DNA of 64,000 nt from positions 62,001 to 126,000 of the forward strand of contig JH720377.1 of assembly GCA_000231825.2 (NCBI GenBank), written 5' to 3'. Shown piece after piece: positions 27,675 to 39,512 of this stretch. Made by a program: the position numbers and the translations under genes. The notes under the pieces were generated by a model. That model did no database searches. It was not told the origin of the DNA and was given only the letters and a program-made list of their open reading frames with translations. Every line of letters starts with the position of its first letter. Position 1 is the stretch's first letter. This DNA is from Tetrahymena elliotti 4EA. Lineage: Eukaryota > Ciliophora > Oligohymenophorea > Hymenostomatida > Tetrahymenidae.

Positions 27675-28870
27675 ATGCAACAACAATATAATTAGCAAGA
27701 ACAAGTAGACCAATAGTAGATGTAACAATAACAATAATTTTAATAGTAGTAGAATTAATAAGAATTAAAAACCAGGAAAATAATCGGAACATTATTTTTG
27801 TACCTGCTGGTAAGCATAAATTTAATTGTGGAAACACTGTTTTCATTGTTGATGAAAGATATGAATATATTAAATTGTTTGGGTATGGGTGTTATGGTGT
27901 CTCTTGCTTGGCTCTTAATAAAGAAAATGGATCTAAAGTAATTATATAAAAAGCTTCTAATATTTATGATGATTTGATTCATGCGAAGCATCTTCTCAAA
28001 GAAATAAAACTTTAGAAATTTTTTGAACATGATAATATTAATGATCTTTTAGATATTATAATGACAGATACACCAATTGGTGACGATAACAAGGATGTCT
28101 ACATGGTATATGAGTTTATGGAAACTGATTTACACCATATTATTTATTCTGGTTAAGAACTCAGTGATGAACACATCTAATATCTTGTCTATTAAATTCT
28201 TCGTGGTTTCTTATAACTTCATTCTGCAAATATTATTCACAGTAATCTAAAACCATCTAATATTTTGCTAAGTAAGAATTGTGATCTTAAAATTACTGAT
28301 TTCTATAAAGCCCATAGACTTGTGGAATCTGAAGAGAAAAATTAAAGTGAATACATATTTAATAGCTGGTATCGTGCTCCTGAAGTTATTTTGAATAAAG
28401 AAGAGAGCAATCAAGCTACTGATATTTGGTAAGTTGGTTGTATTACAGCAGAATTATTAGGAAGAACACCCCTTTTCCCAAGTAAAGATTATTTAGATCA
28501 TGTTTAGAGAGTCATTTCAGTTTTGGGTACACCTACTCAAGAAGATTTGGCCTTTATTAACAATTAGAATGTAATTAAATATATATAATCTCTACCAACA
28601 AAAATTAAATAACCATGGTAGAGTCTTTATCCAAATGCAAATCCTCTTGCTCTAGACCTTCTAAATAAAATGATCACTTTTAATCCAGAAAAACGCTACA
28701 CTGCTAAAGAATGCCTTGAGCATCCATATTTTGAAGGACTCCATTCTTCTGATGATGAACCCAAATGTGAATAAGCTTTTGATTGGTCATGGGATAAATT
28801 CATTCCTACTAAAGAAATATTTTAGGAAAAGATCTACTAAGAAGCTAAATCTTTCCATCCTAGCCACTGA
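27675..28870 (+). CDS. MAP-kinase-like pseudokinase
   Basis: The fold is a CMGC/MAPK kinase: glycine loop [13 protein letters not shown], hinge [60 protein letters not shown], and [20 protein letters not shown]. Three catalytic sites are changed. The VAIK lysine is Gln (TAA at 27947-27949, in VIIQKAS). HRD is His-Ser-Asn (28238-28246, [13 protein letters not shown]), so the catalytic Asp is lost. DFG is DFY (28298-28306). The activation-loop TxY is Ser-Glu-Tyr (28346-28354). It is therefore probably unable to transfer phosphate and may act as a scaffold. The start at 27675 (MQQQYNQQEQ) joins in frame if a 71-nt intron (27705-27775) is removed; 374 aa result. The Gln-rich reading inside that intron is an alternative. 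Stop TGA 28868-28870. Confidence 0.85.
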
Positions 28871-30185
28871 AATGCAGAATTACTGTTCCTAATAATTCTA
28901 TCTTAAATGTTAATCTTAAAATACTAAATAATAATAATATGATCAGAAATTTAAATGGTTATAAAGTTATTTCATACTATTACACTATAAATAGAAAGTT
29001 TATTCAAAAATATATGATATCATTATTGGTAATTAAAGGAGTTACATTATCAATTTAATTATGTTAAACTAGTTTTATTAACTAAAAAATAAAGCTAAAG
29101 AATCTTTTAACTAATAGAAATCAACAAAATGTAAAATAATTGAAAGATAAACTAATAATTAGATGTTCATTCAAGAATATAAATTAAATATCATCATAAA
29201 GTCTCTAATATCCTACATCTTTAGAATAATTATTGCTTGCATATATACTAGGAGTTACTTGTAGATTTAGTGATTAAATTTTAATTTTTAAATTCCTATT
29301 TCTGAATTAGGAAATTCTAATTAAGTAGTATTCTTAAAATGTATTTGTATCGATTTAATTTTTGGCATTAAATGTCATTTATCATCTTAAAGATGATTTA
29401 AAATCTCCTAAGTAAAAAAGTTTTTTATTAATATCATTATTTAAATAAATACTTTTCTTGAAATAAGAATTAAGAAGATCTATTTATACTCTAACTTATT
29501 ATATTAAAGTTTTAATTTGTTATTATTATGATAGGAATTCTTCAACAATATTATTGAAGAAAAAAACATGCTTTTTTAAGAAATATTAGTAATCAATTAA
29601 TATTTACTCTAAGCAGTGAATTTAAAAATTTTCCAGAAATAAAAAAGTGGTCTACTCAAATGTATTTTNNNNNNNNNNNNNNNNNNNNNNNNNNNNNNNN
29701 NNNNNNNNNNNNNNNNNNNNNNNNNNNNNNNNNNNNNNNNNNNNNNNNNNNNNNNNNNNNNNNNNNNNNNNNNNNNNNNNNNNNNNNNNNNNNNNNNNNN
29801 NNNNNNNNNNNNNNNNNNNNNNNNNNNNNNNNNNNNNNNNNNNNNNNNNNNNNNNNNNNNNNNNNNNNNNNNNNNNNNNNNNNNNNNNNNNNNNNNNNNN
29901 NNNNNNNNNNNNNNNNNNNNNNNNNNNNNNNNNNNNNNNNNNNNNNNNNNNNTTTTAAAATTTTAATTTTTGGATGATTTAATTTGATTTTCCTTGTAGA
30001 AATGGGAACTTTTACAATAATTTGATCTAAATTTTAAAGAGAGCATAAGTATAAATTTTTACTAAAACAAATTTTATTATCTCTTTTGTTTATTTTATAA
30101 GTTGTTGAAAATAATTATGATTTTTTTTATGTTATACATTCCTTATAATTTATATTTTGATAAAAATAGTAATTTACATCTTAAA
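28871..30185. other. Intergenic region interrupted by the assembly gap
   Basis: A+T-rich with no recognisable gene on either side of the gap. It separates the convergent pseudokinase (plus) and 592-aa protein (minus) genes. Confidence 0.5.
29669..29952. other. Assembly gap (run of N)
   Basis: 284 unresolved bases. Nothing can be said of their content, and the run length may be an estimate. Confidence 0.98.
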
Positions 30186-31964
30186 TCAATATTAATTATA
30201 ACTACTGTAATTTGCTTAGCTTGAGGTAAGATTTAATTTATAGAGAGTAGTCTTCTATAACTATCTAATCTAATGAGTATTGGATAAGTTAACTTTAGTT
30301 TTAAGCATCCATCTTGTCATTTTTTAAATGGCAAATAACTCTAATTCAGAATAAGTTTCCAAGCATATTGGATCTACTAGTAAATTATTGATGAAATCAA
30401 TTTCTTCTTGATATTATTTTTTTGGTTCATTATTTATTGAGAGCATATCTTGCTTAAATATTTCAAAATTATCACAATCAACCAATTTTCCTTCGTTATT
30501 CAGTTACCACAATTTTCTCTACTTTTACCTTTAGTGTAACACTCTAATTTTTGACTCATTGAATTCAAAACCTTTCTTAGCTAATTCATTTTTAACTTCT
30601 TCTAGAATTTATTCAGATAAAGAGGGGTCTTCAAACATTTTTAGGTAATTGACAAACTTTTTAGATGTATATAAAAGCTACTCTTAATTAAAAACTTCTA
30701 TAAAATAATCATCTTAAAATTTAAAAATTTGTAAGTTATGGAGTTACACATTTAGTTTTTTGAGAGCTTTCTAGAATGCACCATAAATCACCTCCTTTAG
30801 AGTATTGCATACCTTATTTACAACATAAGGGGTAAAAACTTCACCAATGAAAATACCTTTTTTAACATTTAGAGGAAGTTTTTTACCTTCCTTGATATCA
30901 AAATGATAAACTCTTCTATTTCGAAGGTATTACTCAACCTTATTTAGTTTCAAGTCTTCTTTTATAAATTTATAGCTTACGTTTTAACAGAGATCTTTTA
31001 TATCTATATAGAAGCAAAGTAGAGGTTGTTGTTAGTTAATTTTAATTTTATAACTCTATAATACTGAATCATTTAAATTATTGCTTGAGGAACTTGGTTT
31101 AAATAAATAGCTTATATGCTTTTAATATGAATCTTTAGTAGCAAGTCTCATCTTTCCATTAACGTCTCTCATTTCAACACTAATTTTTTTAAACGCCTTT
31201 GACTAAGATTAGCCTCTTTCTTCTAAATTATATTTATTAGTTGATTTATCAATAAATTCTTAAATTTGAGATGTCTCTGTATATTTACTATCTTTTAAAT
31301 TATATTTTTCTAGGAAAATGTTAATATTTCTTGTCCCTTAAACTCTTAAAAAGCCTTTCCAAACCAAAAAATCTTGCTTTTATTTATCCGTTATTTAATG
31401 ATTCTTTTTTTGTACTAAATATTGCTCAATTTCTAAGAAATCGCAAGGCAAAAACTAAATTGAGAAAATAGATTCATGAAAATAGTCAACAAAATATTTA
31501 AGTTAATATTCATTTTATAAAGTCTCTTGTATAGACCTATCTGGATATTAGCTAATAAATAAATTATCTATTTAGTTTTAAGAATAAGAGATTATGAGTG
31601 TTAATGCTTTTTCTAGATTCAGATTCTTTTAAAAATTTTCTGGAATCAACTTCTTTAGACCAAGATAATCTCTTAAAATATTAACTGATTCGTTTTAATC
31701 TACTCTAAAATATTTTATTAGCTTGACTAACTAAACTAAAGATTTAATAATTACTCTACCATCATCTTTTTCAATTAAATCGATTGTAAAAGGATATTCA
31801 TAATACTCAATATCAATAGTCTCTTTTTGACATTCATTTTGCTTTTCATTCTAGATCAGTTCATTTTCTAGCTCATTAGGAATTTATAAAAAGTATTTTT
31901 CGTTTATCTTAACACGGCTATAATTATTTGTACTGGTAGCTAAAATTCTATTTGCTTATTGCAT
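30186..31964 (-). CDS. Unrecognised 592-aa protein, intronless
   Basis: A single uninterrupted frame of 593 codons from ATG 31964 (MQQANRILATSTNNYSRVKI) to TGA 30186-30188, with many TAA/TAG glutamines. The composition is that of a soluble, globular, Lys/Glu/Leu-rich protein with no signal peptide and no clear membrane segment. Recognisable stretches include QKQDFLVWKGFLRVQGTRN, VYHFDIKEGKKLPLNVKKG, IFIGEVFTPYVVNKVCNTLK and a basic C-terminus. No family, catalytic motif or repeat is apparent to me. Its lack of introns contrasts with most neighbours. The start is the first Met of the frame and is followed at once by good coding sequence. Confidence 0.7.
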
Positions 31965-32825
31965 TGCCTAAAAATATCTATCTCCTTATGATTATATATT
32001 ATTATGTTTGATTTTTTTAAATATCTTTAATTTTGATCAGAAAAAAATTATCAAATCTGGATAATAGATCGTTTCTATTTTGTTTGATTAACTTATGAGT
32101 TAATAAGTATAAAATACTTTGATTTTTATATTTCATTTGCAAATAAATTAATTAAATTACAAGGAAAAGATAAAATAATTAAGCAAAGTATTTCTTTCCT
32201 GCTTTACAAGTGGGTTAAGATTTTAAAATACTTTTCTTTTTCGATTCTTACAAAGCAATTAATTCTACACTACAAAATAATTAATTGAACTTTATAAAGT
32301 CATTCATATAAAACTATAATAGTTAAATTAGAATTTAAATATGAATGAATAAACAGATTTATTTTTTGGAAATTGTAAGGTGAATAATGAAATAGTTTTT
32401 TTCATTAAAATTGTATCAACCAATACAAAACGATTAATGTTTTTCTTGACAGAAAATAATTTAGAAATATTTTTATCAAATCAAACAAATTCAGAAAAAT
32501 TTTTTTATTTAAACACCTTTTTTGTCATTCATTTATTCCTTCTTATTTTTGGATTTAAAAATATTTTTATCAAATAAAATGAATGCAGGATTTTTATAAA
32601 AATCTAGCAATATTCTTCTCAAACAAAATCATAAACTTAACATACACCAGAGAAAAAAAGACTGTTTAAACTTTTTTTTAAGTTAAGAAAAGTTACATTA
32701 TTCTTTTTATTTGTTTATTTATTTATAAAGTGATATTATGATAAAAATACCAATAGAGATTAAATTAAGATAATTTTTTAAAGTATATACAAATTAGAAT
32801 TTTTTTAAATATTTATTTATTCATT
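31965..32825. other. A+T-rich intergenic region
   Basis: Holds an open plus-strand frame at 32341-32733 (about 130 codons, Phe/Lys/Asn-rich), which I judge to be chance openness in A+T-rich DNA. Nothing else seen. Confidence 0.45.
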
Positions 32826-35800
32826 TCATTTTTTAGGGGGTGGAGATGGAGAGTAGGAACCAGAAACATCTGCATCACCTGATTTTTTTTCTTTTGGGAA
32901 GTAATTTTTAAGTGCCCATTTTATTAATTATTTTGTTTCAGGCCATCTATGGTCCATAGATTTACAATTTAGAAGTACACATATTAAACCAACTTGTTTG
33001 CCATTTCTTTTACATTTATAACTTGAAGAAAGACAAGGACCAGCTGTATCTGTTACCCCTGTTTTAAGTCCATCATAACCTTTTTTTTCTAGCATTTAAT
33101 TTGTATTTTCCCATTCATATTAATCTTAATTAGATTTGTCTTAGTCTAGTACATCAACAGATTCATATTCTTTTGTATTTACTATTTTTTAAATTAATGG
33201 ATGCTTCATAACTACGCAGCTTAGCAAGCCAACATCTTTAGCTGTACTAGTATTATTTTTATTACAAAGGCCATGAACGCAAGCATAGGTTGTTCTCTCT
33301 AAGCCAACTTTTAATGCTTATTTATTCATTTCTTTCATAAAAATATTCATGCAATTATTCAAACCACCAGCCTCAGCTTTACATTTGTTATTGATAAAAA
33401 TTTTTTTATCCCCAGAAATCCCACTAGATGTACTTTCATTTACAAATGGTAATTTGGATTACAATCGATTGAGGAGATATCCAATACCTTCAGAAAGAAC
33501 TACTGCTGCATCATTTCCACTGGGAAGCATCAAGCCATAAAGTAGTTCATAAGCAGAAACGTAATCACCTTTTTCTAAATTAGCAGTAGTTCCTATAGTT
33601 TTAGTAGCAGCCTTACTTACTTCAATAAAAACACTTTTAATATCTAATTAATTTTCTTCTAAAAACTTGATTGTAACATAGCATGTCATAATTTTAGTCA
33701 GAGAAGCTATTTCTACTTGAAAATTCTAATTTTTTCCAAATAAAAACTCATTTGTATCTGAATTAAAAACAGACCAACATTTCGAACTTACTTCTGGTGG
33801 TTACTTAAAAGTCTTTTGCTTATTTTATTTTTTTGATGGACTTTTACTATCTGAACTATTATCAAAATTATTTGATGATTTTATTTTATTATTGCTATAG
33901 CTTGCAACACTGTATGATTAAGATTTAGAATTTTTTCTTTCTGTTGCTGAAGACTTGTTGCTTCTCTTTGTTCTTGTAAATTACCTTTAATCTACCGCGC
34001 TTTAATTTTTATTTATTTCTTAACTGAGCTAAATTTAAAAATTTTATTTTTCATATTGAATTTAAACATCCTTTTTTTCTCTTGGCGTTTGTTAAGTTAG
34101 TGATTTTATTTGAGAAGAAAATTGCTTTTCTAATTAATTTACAGCGATATCTTTTTATGTATATTTAGTCTCTTGTTAAATTGCATCTATTGATTGCTTT
34201 TATTCAGAAAGCTGCTCATCTTTTGAATTTTCTTATATTGATAAATTTTCTGCTTTTTCACTGAGCACATTAGTAAAGCTTCCTTAGTTTTCATCTTGTT
34301 TTTATTGGTTTTCTAATCTTATATTTGATCCTTTTTATTTTTCAGTGGATTAAGAAAGTTTTTCTGAGTTTGTTAGTGCTACATCAGTGCTAATTTATTA
34401 GCTTGTACCATCATCTAAATCAATTATTTGGTCTATATTATAGTCTAAATTATTAAGACTACTAAATTTTCTATTAATTTTTATTGTACTGCCTATTGAT
34501 ATGTTATTACTGTTAAAATTATCAAGACAATAATTCATTTTTTAGACATCTACTTCACTTTTTTTAACTGAAGAATTTTTACTTTCTACTAGATTTTCTG
34601 TTGGGGTGATAGATCCTGTTAGCTTAGTCTTTGATTTATTAATGTATAAAATTATTTTGCCATTTTTATTTTGAGCTTAAACCATGCTATTTTATTATTA
34701 ATTTTAGTTATTAAAAGGAGGAGAGCTCAATTAAGAATCTAAAATAGTTCTCTTTAGAATGGTTTACTATTTTTCTGCTAATAAACTTCTTTCAAATTTA
34801 TTTAAATGAACGTCATTTATATCATTATCTAAAATAGGATTATCTTATCCAGCCTATCTATTAGGCTAAATGCTAAATGGTTATCTTTTTGGGATATAAC
34901 TTTCTTTAGAATTTAGGTTACTAGTACCTTACTTTGAATTAGATAAAGCTCTAAAGTTAAGTTTTGTATTATTAAATTAATTATTTATATCCTATCCTAT
35001 TGGTTCATAATTTTGATTTGACTACTAAAGATATTAGTGAAATGACGGATTTTAATACTTATTTTTTATTAAAGTAAAAAGTTCATCTTTGTTTACTTTA
35101 CTTATTAAAATATCACTTGCATTACTTAGTGTATCCTCTCCATTAGTATCTAAATTCTTGTAAGCATTTTAAATAGGTTAAATATTAAGGACAGAAGACA
35201 TTTATTTGGTATCACTACTTTAATTTTTTTATTGAACAAGCTATCTACTTTCTATAACTCTCTTTTGATAGCTCATATTTAGTACAAATTAAGGCTTCTT
35301 ATAACAAGTTCTTTTCAAATAATTCAAAGATTCTATTTCCTATTATTTTAACTTGTTATTATCTAATTTTTAGCATTTCTATGAGAAATTTTCATTTAAA
35401 AAACTTTCCAAATCATCTTCTTTGCTTTTGACAGTTTGGTCAGCATACTCTATGTTATTTATTGTATTAATTGGTTTGTAATTAATGTTTTATGTTACTC
35501 TCTAGTAATTGATCATACTATTCCTGTATTAAGTGTTACTGCTCTTCTAATAAACTGTTCTTTTAATTGGACTATTGCTTTATAATTCTATCTGATTAAA
35601 TGAGCAATTTACAAGAGGATTCTTCTAAAAAATTTAATCATTCTTTTAGTTTAAATATGTTGTTCTTTGTACTATTTGCTAATTAAATTTTTATAAAGCA
35701 TCTTAATTTTGAGATAGTCTTGGTAAAGATTTATTATCATTTCTACTGCAGGTAGCACTTGGATCTGAATACTCCCTCATTTTAAATATCTTGCTAAACG

Positions 35801-35945
35801 AATCCCTATATTCTGCCCTACTATTTTTTTTTATTAACTAACCATTTTATTTATTTTACTTATCTGAAGGCATATTTTCAGTTCTGGAAATAGTAGGTAT
35901 ATCTGGAGACTAACTCTACTAAGTTTATAATAAAAGTTACTCCAT
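32826..35945 (-). CDS. D-alanyl-D-alanine carboxypeptidase (S11) domain at the C-terminus of a 1039-aa disordered protein
   Basis: The last ~300 residues are a complete peptidase S11 / low-molecular-mass penicillin-binding-protein domain. The SxxK site is EIASLTKIMT (Ser748, Lys751), SxN is MLPSGNDAAV (Ser809, Asn811) and KTG is GYDGLKTGVTDTAG (Lys961-Gly963). In bacteria this serine enzyme trims the terminal D-Ala of peptidoglycan stem peptides. The frame runs unbroken for 1040 codons from ATG 35945 (MEQLLLQTQQSQSPDIPTIS) to TGA 32826-32828. A later Met (MPSDKQNKQ, 35873) is an alternative start. The first ~720 residues are Asn/Gln/Ser/Lys-rich and probably disordered. No signal peptide or membrane anchor is visible, unlike bacterial DacA. 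Heavy TAA/TAG-Gln use shows it is a resident ciliate gene, not contamination. Substrate unknown. Confidence 0.9.
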
Positions 35946-37066
35946 CCTAACAAATTGGTATTGCTCTTATTTATTTCTCTCAAAACCTTTATTGTATTTT
36001 GACGCTCTGTTTGCCTCATCTATAAAGAATAATTCATTTTATTTAGTCTTGTCAATCTCCCTCTTCATAAAAAAATATATTTGGTCTAAATCTTATTTAA
36101 AGATAGATATTAGTTGAATAATTTAGGAACCTGCAAATTTTATTAACTTTAAAAAGCAATTATTTAATGTAATAATTATTCATTAATGGTTATTAAATTC
36201 TGCGAATATTAATTTTATTATTCATCTCTTTCTTACTTCTATTCGCATCCAAATTATTAATTACCACACTACAAATTTGTGATGAAAAAGGACCTACTTA
36301 ATCTTACTTTAAATCTATTAGAACAGTAAAGTTCAAAAATGTATAAATCTAACAACATATTGAAAAGTCATAAATAATAATAAAAGCCTAAATATTTATA
36401 TTTTATTTCTAACCTTTCTACAAAAATCCGAATTATTATAAAATTATCTTAATGAAATTATTTAATATTAATTTCAAAATTACCACATTTTAATTTTATT
36501 TAACTCTAATATAAATTATTTCTGCTTCATTTTATATTAAAAAATCAATAAAACTCTAAAATTGTATATATTTAAATTAACATTTTTTTTTACTATAGAT
36601 GATAAAAGTATATATTATTTTATTTTGAGCAATCAAAAAGATCATAATTTTAAATTTTATTATTTACATTGTAAAAATTTAAAAAAAAAAAATTTATTTA
36701 TTTGTTTGTTTTCTATTTTAGAAATATTTCTAATACCCTTATATTCAATAGGAGAGGATTTTTCTTCATTTTGTAAAAAAATTAAACTAAATAATAGTTG
36801 ATATTCTGATGATTTTAGTAAACTATTGGGAAGGATAAAAATAAAATCTTAGTTTTTTTGTTTATTTGTAATATATTTTAGAATTTATTCAATAAGTCAA
36901 CAATTTTTTTATTCTAGAAAAAGTATTATTTATTTTCAGATTTTTTTTGATGAATAAATAAATATAGAAGCATATCTTTTTTTGAATTATAATTAACTTA
37001 TTTATACATTTTAAAAAGCATTAATACATTGTTTTACAAAAGGTAAATAAATCTGAATTAATAAAT
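35946..37066. other. Divergent upstream region, A+T-rich
   Basis: Lies between the carboxypeptidase gene (minus) and a plus-strand gene. Just upstream of 35945 another minus frame is open (from ATG 36034), but it ends by overlapping the carboxypeptidase frame and has no homology. Otherwise non-coding. Confidence 0.45.
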
Positions 37067-37813
37067 ATGAAGAATTTATTTTAGTATTTGTTGAAGGAGT
37101 AAAAAAAAGTTATACCTTATGCTATTTTATCTGGTGCAGTGTTTGGCTATTGTTATAAGTTACAGTAAGAGAGAAAGTATCAATAATAAGCATTTTTAGA
37201 AATGTAGGAGTTTAAAGATGAGTTAAATGTTCATGCTATAAAAGGATTGAAATAAGATGCAGATTATATAAAGCTGGAAAACTTAAATGATAAAATAGAT
37301 TTACAAGATTAAAACTATAATATTATAGCTACATAAAGAGATTTAGGAACAGGAATGAGTTTTTTGATTGTAGGAAATTTAGATGATAATAGATTTTTAA
37401 CGAGATATTACAAATTAAAGTAGTTTTTGGAGAAATAGAAAGCTTTTCATACAGAGAGAGTTGCTTAGTATGTAAAAGAGTCAGGAAATAACTAAGTAGA
37501 TCAAGGTACTATGGATTTAATATAATACAAAGTTTATCCGATTGTTTAATTTACATCAGAAATCTAATTAAAAGGAAAGGAAAGATTTTACTTTGTTGAT
37601 AAATAAACTCATGAAAACTTTTTATCAGTTTTTAAGTAAAATGAATCATATATTATTGGTGAGTAAAAGAGTGTAGGACTTAGATTAGATCTTACTCTTC
37701 CCTTTGAAGATTTATAATAGTAGATTGTTGGATTTTCCATTTTATAAGCAGCATATTTAATTAGAAGAAACCAATATCTTGCTGAAATGGAAAAGAGTTA
37801 ACAAATAAACTGA
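37067..37813 (+). CDS. Unrecognised 248-aa protein with an N-terminal membrane anchor
   Basis: An intronless frame of 249 codons, ATG 37067 (MKNLFQYLLKEQKKVIPYAI) to TGA 37811-37813. Residues of about 16-32 (VIPYAILSGAVFGYCYK) form one hydrophobic segment flanked by positive charges, suggesting a signal anchor with a soluble C-terminal domain. That domain is Gln/Lys-rich with regular short hydrophobic stretches (GMSFLIVGNLDDNRFLTRYY, RFYFVDKQTHENFLSVFKQ, QQIVGFSILQAAYLIRRNQY) and looks folded. No family is recognised. Confidence that it is a gene is good because frame, start and composition agree; function is unknown. Confidence 0.65.
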
Positions 37814-38114
37814 TCAAAATTAAAATACATATAACAATTCTAAATTTTAAAATGTAATTTATTCTATTTACTTACTGCCTAAATTTATGAAAGGATAGAT
37901 ATTTTATTATTTAATATTTTCATTTGTTTTTTTAAAAGTAGTTTTCAACTATTTGAGTAGAATTAAAAAATGATTTTGTATTAACAAAAATAAAAAGAAG
38001 TAATTTACATTTGTTTATTTTATGTTTTTCTGTATATTTTTTTATTCAAAAATATGTGTTAATTTCACTTCAAAAAAGAACTCTAAGTATGAATAAATTG
38101 AAAGCTTTTAGATT

Positions 38115-39512
38115 ATGGAATATGTTATTGATGTTATTGTGTTAGTGGGTGTAATTATTATTGTTAATGCTGCTGTGATGGTTGCTATCTTTGTTCTATA
38201 TTTGGAAGTTAGAATTGTATACTCTTTGATTTTTAATTACTTGCTTTTTTTATATCAGACTAAAGACTTGAAATAGGAAAAATAATTTGAGAGCTTTATC
38301 TTTTACTTTCAGGCCTTCTGTGAAGAAGCTATAAATTTTGTTATGATTTATTGTAGTTTCTATCAGTTTATTATATCTTAATGTAATTATCTTTAAGCAA
38401 ACTTTATAAAGATTCTTTAGATTTTTCTCTTATTCCTAATTAACTTGTATTTGATTAAAGGGTATCAAGTATAATAGATGGCGACTCCTTGTCTTTTTTA
38501 TTTTCCAGATGATCTATAGAAATACATTGATGACTCAAACTTAGAGCTTAAAAATTATTTATTGATGAATTTTTATTTTAGTCATAAACTTATTAGGAAG
38601 GTTGTTACTCAAAAATTTTTCCTATGTTAAAGTTAGACTATTTTTTTCTTGTTTTTAGAGTATCATAGGTTTTGTTGATGTCACTTAAATGGCTTAGAGA
38701 TTATCTATCAATAAATTTGGTACTATTTACTTATTATATCTTATTGCTATCTTTACTTGATCCTCTTTAATTTGTTAGATCATCACAGCTTGTCAAATTT
38801 TGATTTTTTTAGTGATTTTCTATTTCAAAGTTTTTATATTTTTTTTCTAATCTTTTTTTTGACAAGTATTATTTTAAAAATTTTGTTGATGGTGAAATTT
38901 AAATTGATGATTAGATTTAGTTATTATTTACTCTTGACTACAAATTATCTATTTAATCTATTATAATATTCTAAGCACTCTTGCTTTGTAATGTATCAAA
39001 AATCAAAGACTACTTTTGGTTCCTAATCTTCTCTGGGTTTTGAGAATTAATTATCTATTTTAATTCCAACATGTACTTATTATTTTTTCCATTAATTTTC
39101 TCTTAACTATTAAAGTAAGATTAATCAAATATAAGATCTTTCTATTAGGCAAAAATGTAGTTCTTTTTTTTCTAATTTAATGTACACATATTATTTGCTT
39201 AAGCTTATAATATACTATCTGAAGAAATTTTTCTTTTATTTAATATCTCTTTTTATTATTACTATTAATCTAAGGTGTTAAATATCTTCTCCCTTGCATT
39301 TACTATCTATTCTAATTTATTAGCTTGATTAATATGTATTTATTATGATTATTCAGTTAACTCAGAAGAAGCTTATTTCAAAGATTGCTACTTTCTATGA
39401 ACCATCAATTTCTGCAGCATGCCTTACTTAATATCCTAATATTTTATATAACTAAATAAAAAACAAATAAAATAATAAATTTACAAATGGTTATTCAATG
39501 GGCCTTCTATGA
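38115..39512 (+). CDS. Putative multi-pass membrane protein, frame interrupted by one TGA
   Basis: From ATG 38115 (MEYVIDVIVLVGVIIIVNAA) the frame is open to TGA 38676-38678 (188 codons). It then stays open in the same frame to TGA 39510-39512, giving 466 codons with a single internal stop. The first part has several membrane-like segments (VGVIIIVNAAVMVAIFVLYL, ILQIFLLFLINLYLIKGY) and loops with charged residues. The second part is very rich in Phe/Leu/Ile/Tyr. The internal TGA may be a real stop, a missed intron, a sequence error or decay. An alternative frame reads well at about 39090-39328 (LFAQAYNILSEEIFLLFNIS). The 3' part overlaps the last exon of the convergent CNB gene, so the true 3' end is doubtful. 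No family recognised. Confidence 0.4.

Noticed and set aside
27755..28030. Minus-strand frame opposite the pseudokinase
   Set aside because: Antisense shadow of the kinase N-lobe.
32341..32733. Plus-strand frame of about 130 codons
   Set aside because: Phe/Lys/Asn-rich with no domain; openness of this length is expected by chance when TGA is the only stop in A+T-rich DNA.
35834..36034. Minus-strand frame starting MNYSLQMRQTERQ upstream of the carboxypeptidase
   Set aside because: It overlaps the start of the 1040-codon frame in another phase, lacks homology and ends without a join that I could support.
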